Shown in pieces: positions 33,881 to 41,768 of a stretch of 64,000 bases of DNA; position 1 is the stretch's first letter; every line of letters starts with the position of its first letter. A program made the position numbers and the translations under genes. The stretch comes from CAXBOO01 sp963977425 (lineage in GTDB: Bacteria; Bacteroidota; Bacteroidia; Flavobacteriales_D; Luteibaculaceae): positions 124,001 through 188,000 of the forward strand of contig CAXBOO010000001.1 in assembly GCA_963977425.1 (NCBI GenBank), written 5' to 3'. The notes under the pieces were generated by a model. It was not told the origin of the DNA, made no database searches, and saw nothing but the letters and a program-made list of their open reading frames with translations.

Positions 33881-33920
33881 AAAGCCTTGTTTCTATTCAT
33901 TTAGAAGCAGGGCTTTTTTG
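33881..33920 (+). terminator. Rho-independent terminator after the B12 uptake genes
   Basis: A 14-bp stem including two G-U pairs, arms 33882-33895 and 33902-33915, is closed by a short loop and followed by a T run. It ends the btuB-btuG unit. Confidence 0.85.
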
Positions 33921-33975
33921 TTATAGGAACTAGAGTGAAACGAAGGGTCTCATATTTTACCAACCATATCCACAA

Positions 33976-34080
33976 GTCATATCGAGTGATTTTGTGTAGG
34001 CACTGGAACAAAATTGTATCGAGATAGACGGCACAAAGCCCCTATGAACTAGATACGTCATTGCGTTAAGAATGACAGCC
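33976..34080. repeat. Degenerate intergenic repeat, third copy, with GTCATT hairpin
   Basis: Bases 33976-34025 match the element at 7824-7781 at both ends (GTCA.ATCGAGTGATTT and AAATTGTATCGAGAT). A short inverted repeat GTCATT/AATGAC (34057-34076) follows, similar to the GTCATTGCG terminus of common Bacteroidota intergenic repeats. The 311-bp gap 33859-34169 contains only the terminator and this repeat; I see no gene in it. Confidence 0.5.
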
Positions 34081-34169
34081 GGAATGGTGTAAAGTATAAG
34101 TGAAAAGTCTATTGAGACTGATAGTCATATAGCTAAGAACTAAATACTGGAAACTACCAATTACACTAG

Positions 34170-35492
34170 CTACCTCAACACATTCAGCCTTTCAGCATCC
34201 AAACGCAAAGCAATGGCCAGCATAAGAATAAAGGCAACAAGCGACGATCCTCCATAACTAAAGAAAGGTAGTGGAATACCAATTACTGGCGCCAAGCCGA
34301 TAGTCATGCCCACGTTAATGAGCAAATGCATAAAGAATATGCAAGCAATGGCATAGATGTAAGCTTTTGAAAATTGACTACGTTGCCGGTCGGCTAAAAA
34401 GAACAGTCGAATAATGAGTGCAGCAAAGGCAATTACAACGATTGAGGTACCTAAAAATCCCCATTCTTCACCAACTGTACAGAAAATAAAATCGGTACTC
34501 TGCATCGGAACGTATTTGAATTTTGTCAGGGTACCATTTAAGAATCCTTTACCAGCAAATCCACCAGAACCAATACTGGTTTTGCTTTGTTTTACATTGT
34601 ATCCTGCTCCTTGCGGGTCGTCTTCAAGTCCCAATAAAATATTGACCCTACTGGTTTGGTGCGGACTTAAAATTTCGTTGACGGCATAGTTCACACCCAA
34701 AACAAATACACCACTTACCAAAACAGTAGCAATGATGCTGGTGTTTATTTTCTTACGCAGTTTTTTTACAATAACCAACCTTGGAACCATCAATAGTGCG
34801 ATGCCTCCAATTGCAGCAATAAGAAGAACTAAAAAATATTTTCCTTCTAATGGTTGACTTGTAAACGGTATGGTGAAATTACTGCTCTGAATAATGAGGG
34901 CTACAACAGCTAACAATATGGCAAGTATACCTGCCAATATGATGTTACCTACATACTGAAAACGATAAAGAATAAGAATGAATGCTGTAAATACTAGAAC
35001 CGTTCCGGTATCGGGTTGAAGCATGATGAGTATGCAAGGCAAAGCAATTATGCCCAATGCCATGAGTAAATTCTTCGAGCTTTTTTTAGGGTGATCAGAT
35101 AAGTGTTTAGACAAGAGTAAAGCACAGGCTATTTTTGCGAATTCGGAAGGTTGAAAACCTACAGAACCAACGCCAAACCAACTTTTAGCACCATTGACTT
35201 CTTTACCAAATATGAGTACAGCGACGAGCAGTGCCATAGCAGCTCCGTAGTAGAGATAACTCAGCTTGGTAAAAATACTGGAGTCGAGCAGACAAATAAC
35301 TAGGAATAAAAATACACCTGTACAAATCCAGATAAATTGTTTTCCGTATTCCTGAGAAAAACTAAATATGCTCGAATACTCTGGCTTGTAACCAGCGGCA
35401 TAAATGTTAATCCACCCAAAGAAAATAAGGAACAACCCAAGGGCAATTACCGTAATATCTAGTTGACTAAAAACACTATTTCTACGGTTCAT
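34170..35492 (-). CDS. rodA: Rod shape-determining protein RodA (SEDS glycosyltransferase)
   Basis: A 440-residue polytopic membrane protein of the SEDS family with about ten helices, which polymerises lipid II glycan strands during elongation together with a class B PBP. Family features include VGFQPSEFAKIACALLLSKH, LIMLQPDTGTVLVF and the C-terminal NVGMTIGLAPVIGIPLPFFSYGGSS. It follows secA by 5 bp on the minus strand. The more usual partners mreBCD and pbp2 are not in the window. Confidence 0.93.
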   Translation of the reverse strand: MNRRNSVFSQLDITVIALGLFLIFFGWINIYAAGYKPEYSSIFSFSQEYGKQFIWICTGVFLFLVICLLDSSIFTKLSYLYYGAAMALLVAVLIFGKEVNGAKSWFGVGSVGFQPSEFAKIACALLLSKHLSDHPKKSSKNLLMALGIIALPCILIMLQPDTGTVLVFTAFILILYRFQYVGNIILAGILAILLAVVALIIQSSNFTIPFTSQPLEGKYFLVLLIAAIGGIALLMVPRLVIVKKLRKKINTSIIATVLVSGVFVLGVNYAVNEILSPHQTSRVNILLGLEDDPQGAGYNVKQSKTSIGSGGFAGKGFLNGTLTKFKYVPMQSTDFIFCTVGEEWGFLGTSIVVIAFAALIIRLFFLADRQRSQFSKAYIYAIACIFFMHLLINVGMTIGLAPVIGIPLPFFSYGGSSLVAFILMLAIALRLDAERLNVLR

Positions 35493-35497
35493 TTGCC

Positions 35498-38400
35498 TTA
35501 GGCTTTACCGTGACATTGTTTGTATTTTTTCCCGCTTCCACAAGGGCAAGCATCGTTTCTTCCAATTTTTTCTTCTGCAACAGCTGGTTGAGCTTTTTGC
35601 TGAGGAGCAGTATTGGTATGAGCAGCAGCATTGGCTGTTTGACCAGGTCTTGATGCTACACCTACGCTTTTAGGTTTTTGTTGCGGAGCTGCTTGCTGAG
35701 CTTCAGCATTTACAGGCAACGACGCACGCATAAGGAAAGAAACCACATCGTTGTTCAAACGAGTAATCATGGCCTTGAACAATTCAAATGACTCGAACTT
35801 ATAAATCAACAAAGGATCTTTTTGTTCGTGACTTGCGAATTGAACCGACTGACGTAAATGATCCATTTCACGCAAATGTTCTTTCCACTCATCGTCAATA
35901 AGCGATAGTACTACACGTTTTTCAAGTTCTAGAACGACGTCTTTACCTTCGCTCTTGTAAGCTGTTTCCAGATTCACAGGAATCTGCATAGCTTTTACAC
36001 CATCGGTAAACGGTACCACTATGTTTTTGTATTGAGATTGTTGGTTCTCATATACATCCTTTATTACAGGGAAAGTAGTTGTGGCAATGGTTTCGTTTTT
36101 GTGCTTATAGCTAGCCCAAACTTCTTTTTCAAGTTGTTGGATAAGATCTTCTAGTTTGTTCTTTTCAAATTCTTCAGCCGTAATTTTGGTTTCAGTACCA
36201 AATATTTTCAAGACATCCAATTCAAATCCAGAGTAATCTTTTACCGCATGATAATCGCTTACACAAGCAGCTGCAGCGTCTTGGAACATGTTAGCAATAT
36301 CCACTCTTAATCTATCACCATACAATGCATGACGACGACGTTTGTAAATAACTTCACGTTGTGCGTTCAATACATCATCGTATTCTAGCAAACGTTTACG
36401 GATACCAAAGTTGTTTTCTTCGACTTTTTTCTGAGCACGTTCAATGGATTTGGTAATCATGCTGTGCTGAATCACTTCACCTTCTTCGAGACCTAAACGG
36501 TCCATGATGCTAGCAACACGTTCAGACCCAAACAAACGCATGAGGTTATCCTCTAGTGATAAGTAGAATTGAGACGATCCTGGATCTCCTTGACGACCAG
36601 AACGACCACGCAACTGTCTGTCTACACGACGTGAATCGTGTTTTTCAGAACCAACGATAGCCAAACCACCTGCCGCTTTAACTTCTTCACTAAGTTTAAT
36701 ATCGGTACCACGACCTGCCATGTTGGTTGCAATGGTAACTGTACCGGCAATACCAGCTTTGGCTACAATATCAGCCTCGCGTTGGTGCAATTTGGCGTTC
36801 AATACTTGGTGATCGATTTTTTTCAACGTCAACATTTTCGAAAGCAATTCCGATACTTCTACTGAAGTTGTACCTACCAATACTGGTCGACCTACCGCAC
36901 TCAGTTCTGCAATTTCTTCAATGATGGCATTGTATTTCTCTCTCTTAGTTCGGTATACCTTGTCTTGCTCATCTTTACGTTGAATAGGACGGTTGGTTGG
37001 GATTACCGATACATCGAGTTTATAAATATCCCAAAGTTCTGAGGCTTCTGTTTCAGCAGTACCTGTCATACCAGACAGTTTGTGGTACATACGGAAATAG
37101 TTTTGCAAAGTAACCGATGCATACGTTTGCGTTGCAGCTTCTACTTTTACAGCTTCTTTACTTTCAATGGCTTGGTGCAATCCGTCAGAATAACGACGAC
37201 CATCCATTATACGACCAGTTTGCTCATCTACAATCTGAACTTTACCGCCCATTACTACATAGTCTACATCTTTTTCGAACAAAGTGTAGGCCTTTAGTAA
37301 TTGGTTGATGGTATGTATGCGTTCAGATTTGATGCTGTAATCGCGAATAATGGCTTCTTTTTGACTCAATTTTTCTTGAGCTTCAATCTCTTTTTTCTCT
37401 AATTCATCTAGCTCAGTTGAAATATCTGGCATGATGAAAAAGTTTGGATTGTCTGGTCCTGAAATAAGGGTAATACCTTTTTCAGTAAGATCTATGCTGT
37501 TGGCTTTTTCATCGATAACGAAATACAATTCCTTATCCACCTCTGGCATGTGTTTGCTTTGCTCAGCCAAGTAGTAATTCTCGGTTTTTTGCATTTGTGC
37601 CTTAATACCATCTTCCGAAAGGAATTTGATAAGGGCTTTGTTTTTTGGCAAACCTCTATACGCTCTAAACAACAAGAGATTGGCTTCTTTAAGCGCTTCT
37701 TTGTCTGTTGTACCCGATGTTAAAGTCTTTTTAGCGTCGGATAAAAGTTTGGTTACGAAGTTCTTTTGTGCCGTAAATAGTTGTTGTACGTTGGGCTTTA
37801 ACTCGTCAAATAATTGTTGATCGCCTTTTGGTGTTGGACCAGAAATAATCAAAGGTGTACGAGCGTCATCAATCAATACTGAATCTACCTCATCGACGAT
37901 GGCGTAATGGTGTTTGCGCTGTACTATGCCATTGCTTTCACCCGCCATATTGTCACGCAAATAATCGAAACCAAACTCATTGTTGGTACCATAAGTAATA
38001 TCTGCGTTGTATGCTTTTATACGTTCAGGACTGTGTGGTTTGTATTTATCAATACAGTCGATGGTAAGACCATGGAACTCAAAAATAGGAGCCATCCACT
38101 CGCTATCACGACGAGCAAGATAATCGTTAACGGTTACCAAATGCACTCCTCTTCCAGCCAAAGCGTTAAGGTACATAGGTAGTGTTGCCACCAATGTTTT
38201 TCCTTCACCAGTTTGCATTTCGGCTACTTTACCTTTGTGCAAAGAGTATCCACCAATAAGCTGAACATCGTAGTGCACCATAGCCCATTTGATGTCGGCG
38301 CCTGCTGCATCCCAAGTCGTTTGCCAAATTGCCTGATCACCTTCTATGTCAACATAAGCCATTGTTGTGGCTAAGTCTCTATCCATTTCAGTGGCAGTAA

Positions 38401-38797
38401 CTTTTATGGTTTCTTCGTTGGTAAATCGTTTAGCCGTCTCTTTTAGCACAGCGAAAGCTTCAGGAAGAATGATGTCTAGAATTTCTTCTAGTTCTTCGTT
38501 TTGCTTTTTCTCAATAACATCAATTTGATCGTAAAGAGCTTCTTTCTCGTAAACGTTTACATCAGGAGCAAGAGCCTTTTCTTTAAGCTCGTCAATTTGT
38601 TTTTGACTGCCTGAAAGATGGTCGGCAATGCGTTGTTTTAACTCAACGGTTTTGTTACGAACTTGGTCGGTGTTAAGATTTTCTAATTCGGCCTCGAATG
38701 AGTGAATTTTATCAATAATGGGCTGGAGTTCTGCCAATTGTTTATTGGATTTGTCTCCGAAAATTCCCTTTAATAATTTGTTAATGGTACCAATCAT
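35498..38797 (-). CDS. secA: Preprotein translocase ATPase SecA
   Basis: A 1,099-residue motor that drives unfolded proteins through SecYEG. The first nucleotide-binding fold has MQTGEGKTLVATLP near residue 195 and the DEVDSVLID Walker B. Later regions include LSGMTGTAETE and NMAGRGTDIKL...GRSGRQGDPGSSQFY. The C-terminus ends in a zinc-binding SEC-C tail, CPCGSGKKYKQCHG, after an alanine/glutamine-rich linker. Inserts between the motifs make it longer than the 900-residue E. coli form, as is usual in Bacteroidota. A 12-bp palindrome lies upstream at 38812-38823. Confidence 0.97.
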   Translation of the reverse strand: MIGTINKLLKGIFGDKSNKQLAELQPIIDKIHSFEAELENLNTDQVRNKTVELKQRIADHLSGSQKQIDELKEKALAPDVNVYEKEALYDQIDVIEKKQNEELEEILDIILPEAFAVLKETAKRFTNEETIKVTATEMDRDLATTMAYVDIEGDQAIWQTTWDAAGADIKWAMVHYDVQLIGGYSLHKGKVAEMQTGEGKTLVATLPMYLNALAGRGVHLVTVNDYLARRDSEWMAPIFEFHGLTIDCIDKYKPHSPERIKAYNADITYGTNNEFGFDYLRDNMAGESNGIVQRKHHYAIVDEVDSVLIDDARTPLIISGPTPKGDQQLFDELKPNVQQLFTAQKNFVTKLLSDAKKTLTSGTTDKEALKEANLLLFRAYRGLPKNKALIKFLSEDGIKAQMQKTENYYLAEQSKHMPEVDKELYFVIDEKANSIDLTEKGITLISGPDNPNFFIMPDISTELDELEKKEIEAQEKLSQKEAIIRDYSIKSERIHTINQLLKAYTLFEKDVDYVVMGGKVQIVDEQTGRIMDGRRYSDGLHQAIESKEAVKVEAATQTYASVTLQNYFRMYHKLSGMTGTAETEASELWDIYKLDVSVIPTNRPIQRKDEQDKVYRTKREKYNAIIEEIAELSAVGRPVLVGTTSVEVSELLSKMLTLKKIDHQVLNAKLHQREADIVAKAGIAGTVTIATNMAGRGTDIKLSEEVKAAGGLAIVGSEKHDSRRVDRQLRGRSGRQGDPGSSQFYLSLEDNLMRLFGSERVASIMDRLGLEEGEVIQHSMITKSIERAQKKVEENNFGIRKRLLEYDDVLNAQREVIYKRRRHALYGDRLRVDIANMFQDAAAACVSDYHAVKDYSGFELDVLKIFGTETKITAEEFEKNKLEDLIQQLEKEVWASYKHKNETIATTTFPVIKDVYENQQSQYKNIVVPFTDGVKAMQIPVNLETAYKSEGKDVVLELEKRVVLSLIDDEWKEHLREMDHLRQSVQFASHEQKDPLLIYKFESFELFKAMITRLNNDVVSFLMRASLPVNAEAQQAAPQQKPKSVGVASRPGQTANAAAHTNTAPQQKAQPAVAEEKIGRNDACPCGSGKKYKQCHGKA

Positions 38798-38811
38798 TAT
38801 GTATGCAGTCG

Positions 38812-38823
38812 GCCAGTACTGGC
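38812..38823. promoter_or_regulatory. Perfect 12-bp palindrome upstream of secA
   Basis: GCCAGTACTGGC is fully self-complementary and flanked by TCG...CGA-like bases. It lies 14 bp before the secA start codon and after the DUF2795 terminator, so it is in the secA leader or promoter region. A role is not shown by sequence alone. Confidence 0.3.
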
Positions 38824-38842
38824 TCGATTAAAAAAAATGTAT

Positions 38843-38872
38843 AAAAAAAGCTGTCACAAAGGTAACAGCTTT
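38843..38872 (-). terminator. Rho-independent terminator after the DUF2795 gene
   Basis: AAAGCTGT and ACAGCTTT arms (about 38847-38854 and 38865-38872) form the stem. Read on the minus strand it continues into a T run. It separates the DUF2795 gene from secA. Confidence 0.82.
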
Positions 38873-38894
38873 CTCGGCATGATTATGTTCTGCC

Positions 38895-39116
38895 CTAGTA
38901 TTCTTCCTCATCAAAGAAGAAATCTTCTTTGGATGGATAATCTGGCCAAATATCTTCAATGGTTTCGTAGTAATCTTCTTCGTCGTCTAGTTCTTGAAGG
39001 TTTTCTACAACCTCAAGTGGAGCACCAGAACGTAAAGCGTAATCGATCAACTCATCTTTTGTAGCAGGCCATGGAGCTTCTTCTAAATGAGAGGCTAATT
39101 CGAGTGTCCAGTACAT
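38895..39116 (-). CDS. DUF2795 family small acidic protein
   Basis: A 73-residue protein. Residues 1-50 fit the DUF2795 domain (LASHLEEAPWPATKDELIDYALRSGAPLEVVENLQEL), a small helical domain also found in plants and actinobacteria. The tail is very acidic and aromatic (EEDYYETIEDIWPDYPSKEDFFFDEEEY). Length and composition match the family in Bacteroidota. Function unknown. It has its own terminator and sits upstream of secA. Confidence 0.85.
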   Translation of the reverse strand: MYWTLELASHLEEAPWPATKDELIDYALRSGAPLEVVENLQELDDEEDYYETIEDIWPDYPSKEDFFFDEEEY

Positions 39117-39196
39117 GTGTTTAAATTTTGTGTCTTATGGGCAAAAGTAATTTTTTTGGCTTCATATCCAAATGTTTTTGAAAATACTTTTTTATG

Positions 39197-40081
39197 TTAC
39201 ATAATTACCTGACAATTAGGTAGATATGCTTTTATTTTTTTGAGTTCTACCTCCGAAATGGGGTTGTTTACCAAGTAGAGGTGCTTTAATTTGTCGCAAT
39301 TTTTGATGCTTTCGGGTAAATTTTCAAGTTTGTTGCCCGATAAGGTCAATATTTTCAAATTTTTTAGCATAGATATTTCGCTCGGTATTTGACGTAAATC
39401 GTTGTTGCTCAGATTAAGTACCTCTAGAGAAGTAAGGTGCTGTAAATTGCTTGGAAATCGATTTATCTGGTTGTTATTCAAATACAATTCTTTCAATTTT
39501 GACATTCGCGCATCCTTGAATGGCCATTGTAATAGTTGATTGTTTTCGGCATGAAAAACTTCTAAATTTTCAAATGCTTTGCAATTGGGTAACAGCTTGA
39601 GTTCGTTGAATGCCACCGATGCGTTTTTGAGTGAAGTGATTTTGCATAAACCTTGGTCTATGTATTTAAGACCATTGTTGTTAAGAAACAATTCCTCCAA
39701 TTCTGGTAGTCTACTTCTGACAAGGTAAACGGTGTCGAGTTGGTTTTTATCGAGGTGTAAACTGGTTAGTTTGGGCAGATTGAGTATGCCAATATCGGCA
39801 ATCAAATTCTTCTCAAAATGCACTTCTTCTAAAGCGGCTAGTTCACTGAACCATTCGGGAATTTCTCCCAATCGATTCTTTTTTAAACTCAAGTACTTTA
39901 AACTGTCAAACTTTTGAAGCTGAACAGGAAAATCGTAATAGTTTTTCTGATTTAAATTCAAACGCAATACGGTTTCGGCTTTCAGCAATACAGCTTGTTC
40001 TATGCTATTTATTGTTTGCTGAGCGGTAGCAGTAAATCCGATTGTGAGTGCGATTAGAGTAAGGGCAATAGTTTTTTTCAA
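39197..40081 (-). CDS. Secreted leucine-rich repeat protein
   Basis: The 294-residue form starting with TTG at 40081 has a clean signal peptide, KKTIALTLIALTIGFTATAQ; an in-frame ATG at 40123 would put fourteen extra residues ahead of it. The rest is about ten leucine-rich repeats of the LxxLxxLxLxxNxLxxIP type (for example LKYLSLKKNRLGEIP and LEVLNLSNNDLRQIP), forming a solenoid for protein binding. There is no sorting domain or membrane anchor, so a periplasmic place is likely. Partner unknown. Confidence 0.75.
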   Translation of the reverse strand: MKKTIALTLIALTIGFTATAQQTINSIEQAVLLKAETVLRLNLNQKNYYDFPVQLQKFDSLKYLSLKKNRLGEIPEWFSELAALEEVHFEKNLIADIGILNLPKLTSLHLDKNQLDTVYLVRSRLPELEELFLNNNGLKYIDQGLCKITSLKNASVAFNELKLLPNCKAFENLEVFHAENNQLLQWPFKDARMSKLKELYLNNNQINRFPSNLQHLTSLEVLNLSNNDLRQIPSEISMLKNLKILTLSGNKLENLPESIKNCDKLKHLYLVNNPISEVELKKIKAYLPNCQVIM

Positions 40082-40154
40082 GGGGTAAATTTGCGTTAGG
40101 AAGATAATCAAAACGCAATGCATTACTATTGTGGTATCCTTGAAAGTGTATTTT

Positions 40155-41657
40155 TCAAATCTTCAAGATATTCTTATTCGGACTTATTTGATTGAGCTCC
40201 GTATGTCTGCCATGGCTATCCACTCTAAAACATTGTACCAAAGGGCCTAACATTTCAGTGTTTAGAACACTTGTGCCAAGCAGTACGCGGGCGCATTCTT
40301 GTATGCCTTCTGGCATGCTAGGGTGAGCATGAACAGTTTCTGCAATAGCACGTACACCTTGTTGCAAATGAATAAGTACCGAAACCGCTTGTATGGTACT
40401 TGAGGCATGTGGGCCAACCACTCTCATACCTAAAATGGACATTTTTTCGTCATCGGAAACAAGTACTTTGAACAATCCATTCGTTCTGCGCATGGCAATG
40501 GCCCGACTCACGAGTTTGTAATCAATAATGGCTACTCGGTAGGGGGTTTTCTTTGCCTTTGCTTGTTTTTCATTCAGTCCTACAGCAGCTACTTCAGGTC
40601 GTAAAAACATGATGGAAGATATGTTGTTGTATGAAATGCATTGAACATCCATACCAAATGCTTTTTCTACTGCATGACGTCCTTCTAACTCGGCAACATT
40701 TACCAAGGCAACATCTGCGGTAATATCGCCCACTGCAAATATGTTGGATACACTGGTTCTGCAATCATTGTCAAGAATATAGCCTCTCTCGTCTAATTCA
40801 ACTCCAGCATTTTCAAGTCCAATATGTTCAAGATTTGGAACCCGCCCTACTGAGATCAATGCTTTTTCTACTCGATGAATTTCTGTCTGACCATTATTGA
40901 GTTGGATTTCGTATTCAACAAGACCGTCAATTACCTCCATGCGAATCAGCGAGCTGTGATGATGAATTCTAACTCCGCGTTGTTCAAAATTTTGTCGAAT
41001 ATGGCTTACAATATCATCGTCTTCAAACGGCAATATTTGATCTTGCTTGTCGATAAGACTCACGCGTGTTTTTCCGAAATTACTGAAGATGGTAGCGTAC
41101 TCGCAACCAATCACACCTGCCCCTAAAATGACCAAGCTAGTCGGAAAATCTTCAATATTTTCTATTCCGTCGGAGGTGAAAATGTGTTTTTCATCTACTT
41201 GAATGTTTGGTAATTGGCGCGGTCTTGAACCTGTAGCTAGAATGATGAATTGACTGCTGAAAGTTTCAGAATTAACTTGAATAGTATGTTTGTCTACTAA
41301 AGATGCTGCTCCTTTTTTGAATGTTAAGTAATGATGGTTAACTAAATAATCAATTTGCTTTTGAAGACGTTCTGTTTTTTCAAATGTCGCGGCCTTTTTT
41401 TGCGCCCAAATACTGTGAAAATCTGGAGTGCTTTCTTTTGAAAAGAATCCATTGTTGCTACCAGAGGAAAGGACAAAACGTAGACTTATTTCCCATAAGG
41501 TTTTGGTTGATAATGCCCCATTGTATATAGAATATCCACCAAGCTCATTTTTTTCAATCAGCAAGGTTCTTTTACCAAGGTTAACGGCTCTCATGGCTGC
41601 GGCAAAACCTGCTGGTCCTCCACCTATTATGGTTACATCGTAATCAAACATGGGCAT
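40155..41657 (-). CDS. Pyridine nucleotide oxidoreductase lacking the redox disulfide (SthA/Lpd-like)
   Basis: A 500-residue FAD enzyme of the dihydrolipoamide dehydrogenase fold. FAD binding: VTIIGGGPAGFAAAMRA and later NIFAVGDI; NAD(P) binding: LVILGAGVIGCEYA. The usual active-site GGxCxNxGCxPSK reads GGYSIYNGALSTK (residues 40-52), so both cysteines are replaced (S43, A48). The C-terminal HAHP...E dyad (H445, E450) is kept. Soluble transhydrogenases lose one cysteine; losing both suggests a transhydrogenase-like or different two-electron reaction. It is divergent from the CHAT protein gene. Confidence 0.8.
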   Translation of the reverse strand: MPMFDYDVTIIGGGPAGFAAAMRAVNLGKRTLLIEKNELGGYSIYNGALSTKTLWEISLRFVLSSGSNNGFFSKESTPDFHSIWAQKKAATFEKTERLQKQIDYLVNHHYLTFKKGAASLVDKHTIQVNSETFSSQFIILATGSRPRQLPNIQVDEKHIFTSDGIENIEDFPTSLVILGAGVIGCEYATIFSNFGKTRVSLIDKQDQILPFEDDDIVSHIRQNFEQRGVRIHHHSSLIRMEVIDGLVEYEIQLNNGQTEIHRVEKALISVGRVPNLEHIGLENAGVELDERGYILDNDCRTSVSNIFAVGDITADVALVNVAELEGRHAVEKAFGMDVQCISYNNISSIMFLRPEVAAVGLNEKQAKAKKTPYRVAIIDYKLVSRAIAMRRTNGLFKVLVSDDEKMSILGMRVVGPHASSTIQAVSVLIHLQQGVRAIAETVHAHPSMPEGIQECARVLLGTSVLNTEMLGPLVQCFRVDSHGRHTELNQISPNKNILKI

Positions 41658-41704
41658 CGAGTTTACCCAATTAATGTACTACATATTTTCCGATAGAGCG
41701 TCGA

Positions 41705-41750
41705 ATAACCTCGTTGGAACGAATTGGTTATATTGTAATGAATATTTTTG
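41705..41750 (+). promoter_or_regulatory. Dyad and putative promoter of the CHAT gene
   Basis: ATAACC-TCGTT (41705-41715) pairs with AACGA (41718-41722) and GGTTAT (41726-41731), a long imperfect palindrome in the 111-bp divergent region. A TTG at 41724-41726 lies 16 bp before an exact TAnnTTTG box, TATTTTTG (41743-41750). The ATG at 41769 is then about 18 nt downstream. The palindrome overlaps the -33 region, so it could be an operator. Confidence 0.4.
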
Positions 41751-41768
41751 GACGAAATTCAAGGGGCT

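Noticed and set aside
40155..41657. Dihydrolipoamide dehydrogenase or mercuric reductase
   Set aside because: Both redox cysteines of the active site are missing.
41748..41768. TTG start for the CHAT protein
   Set aside because: The codon overlaps an exact TATTTTTG -7 box; the ATG at 41769 starts directly at the signal peptide.
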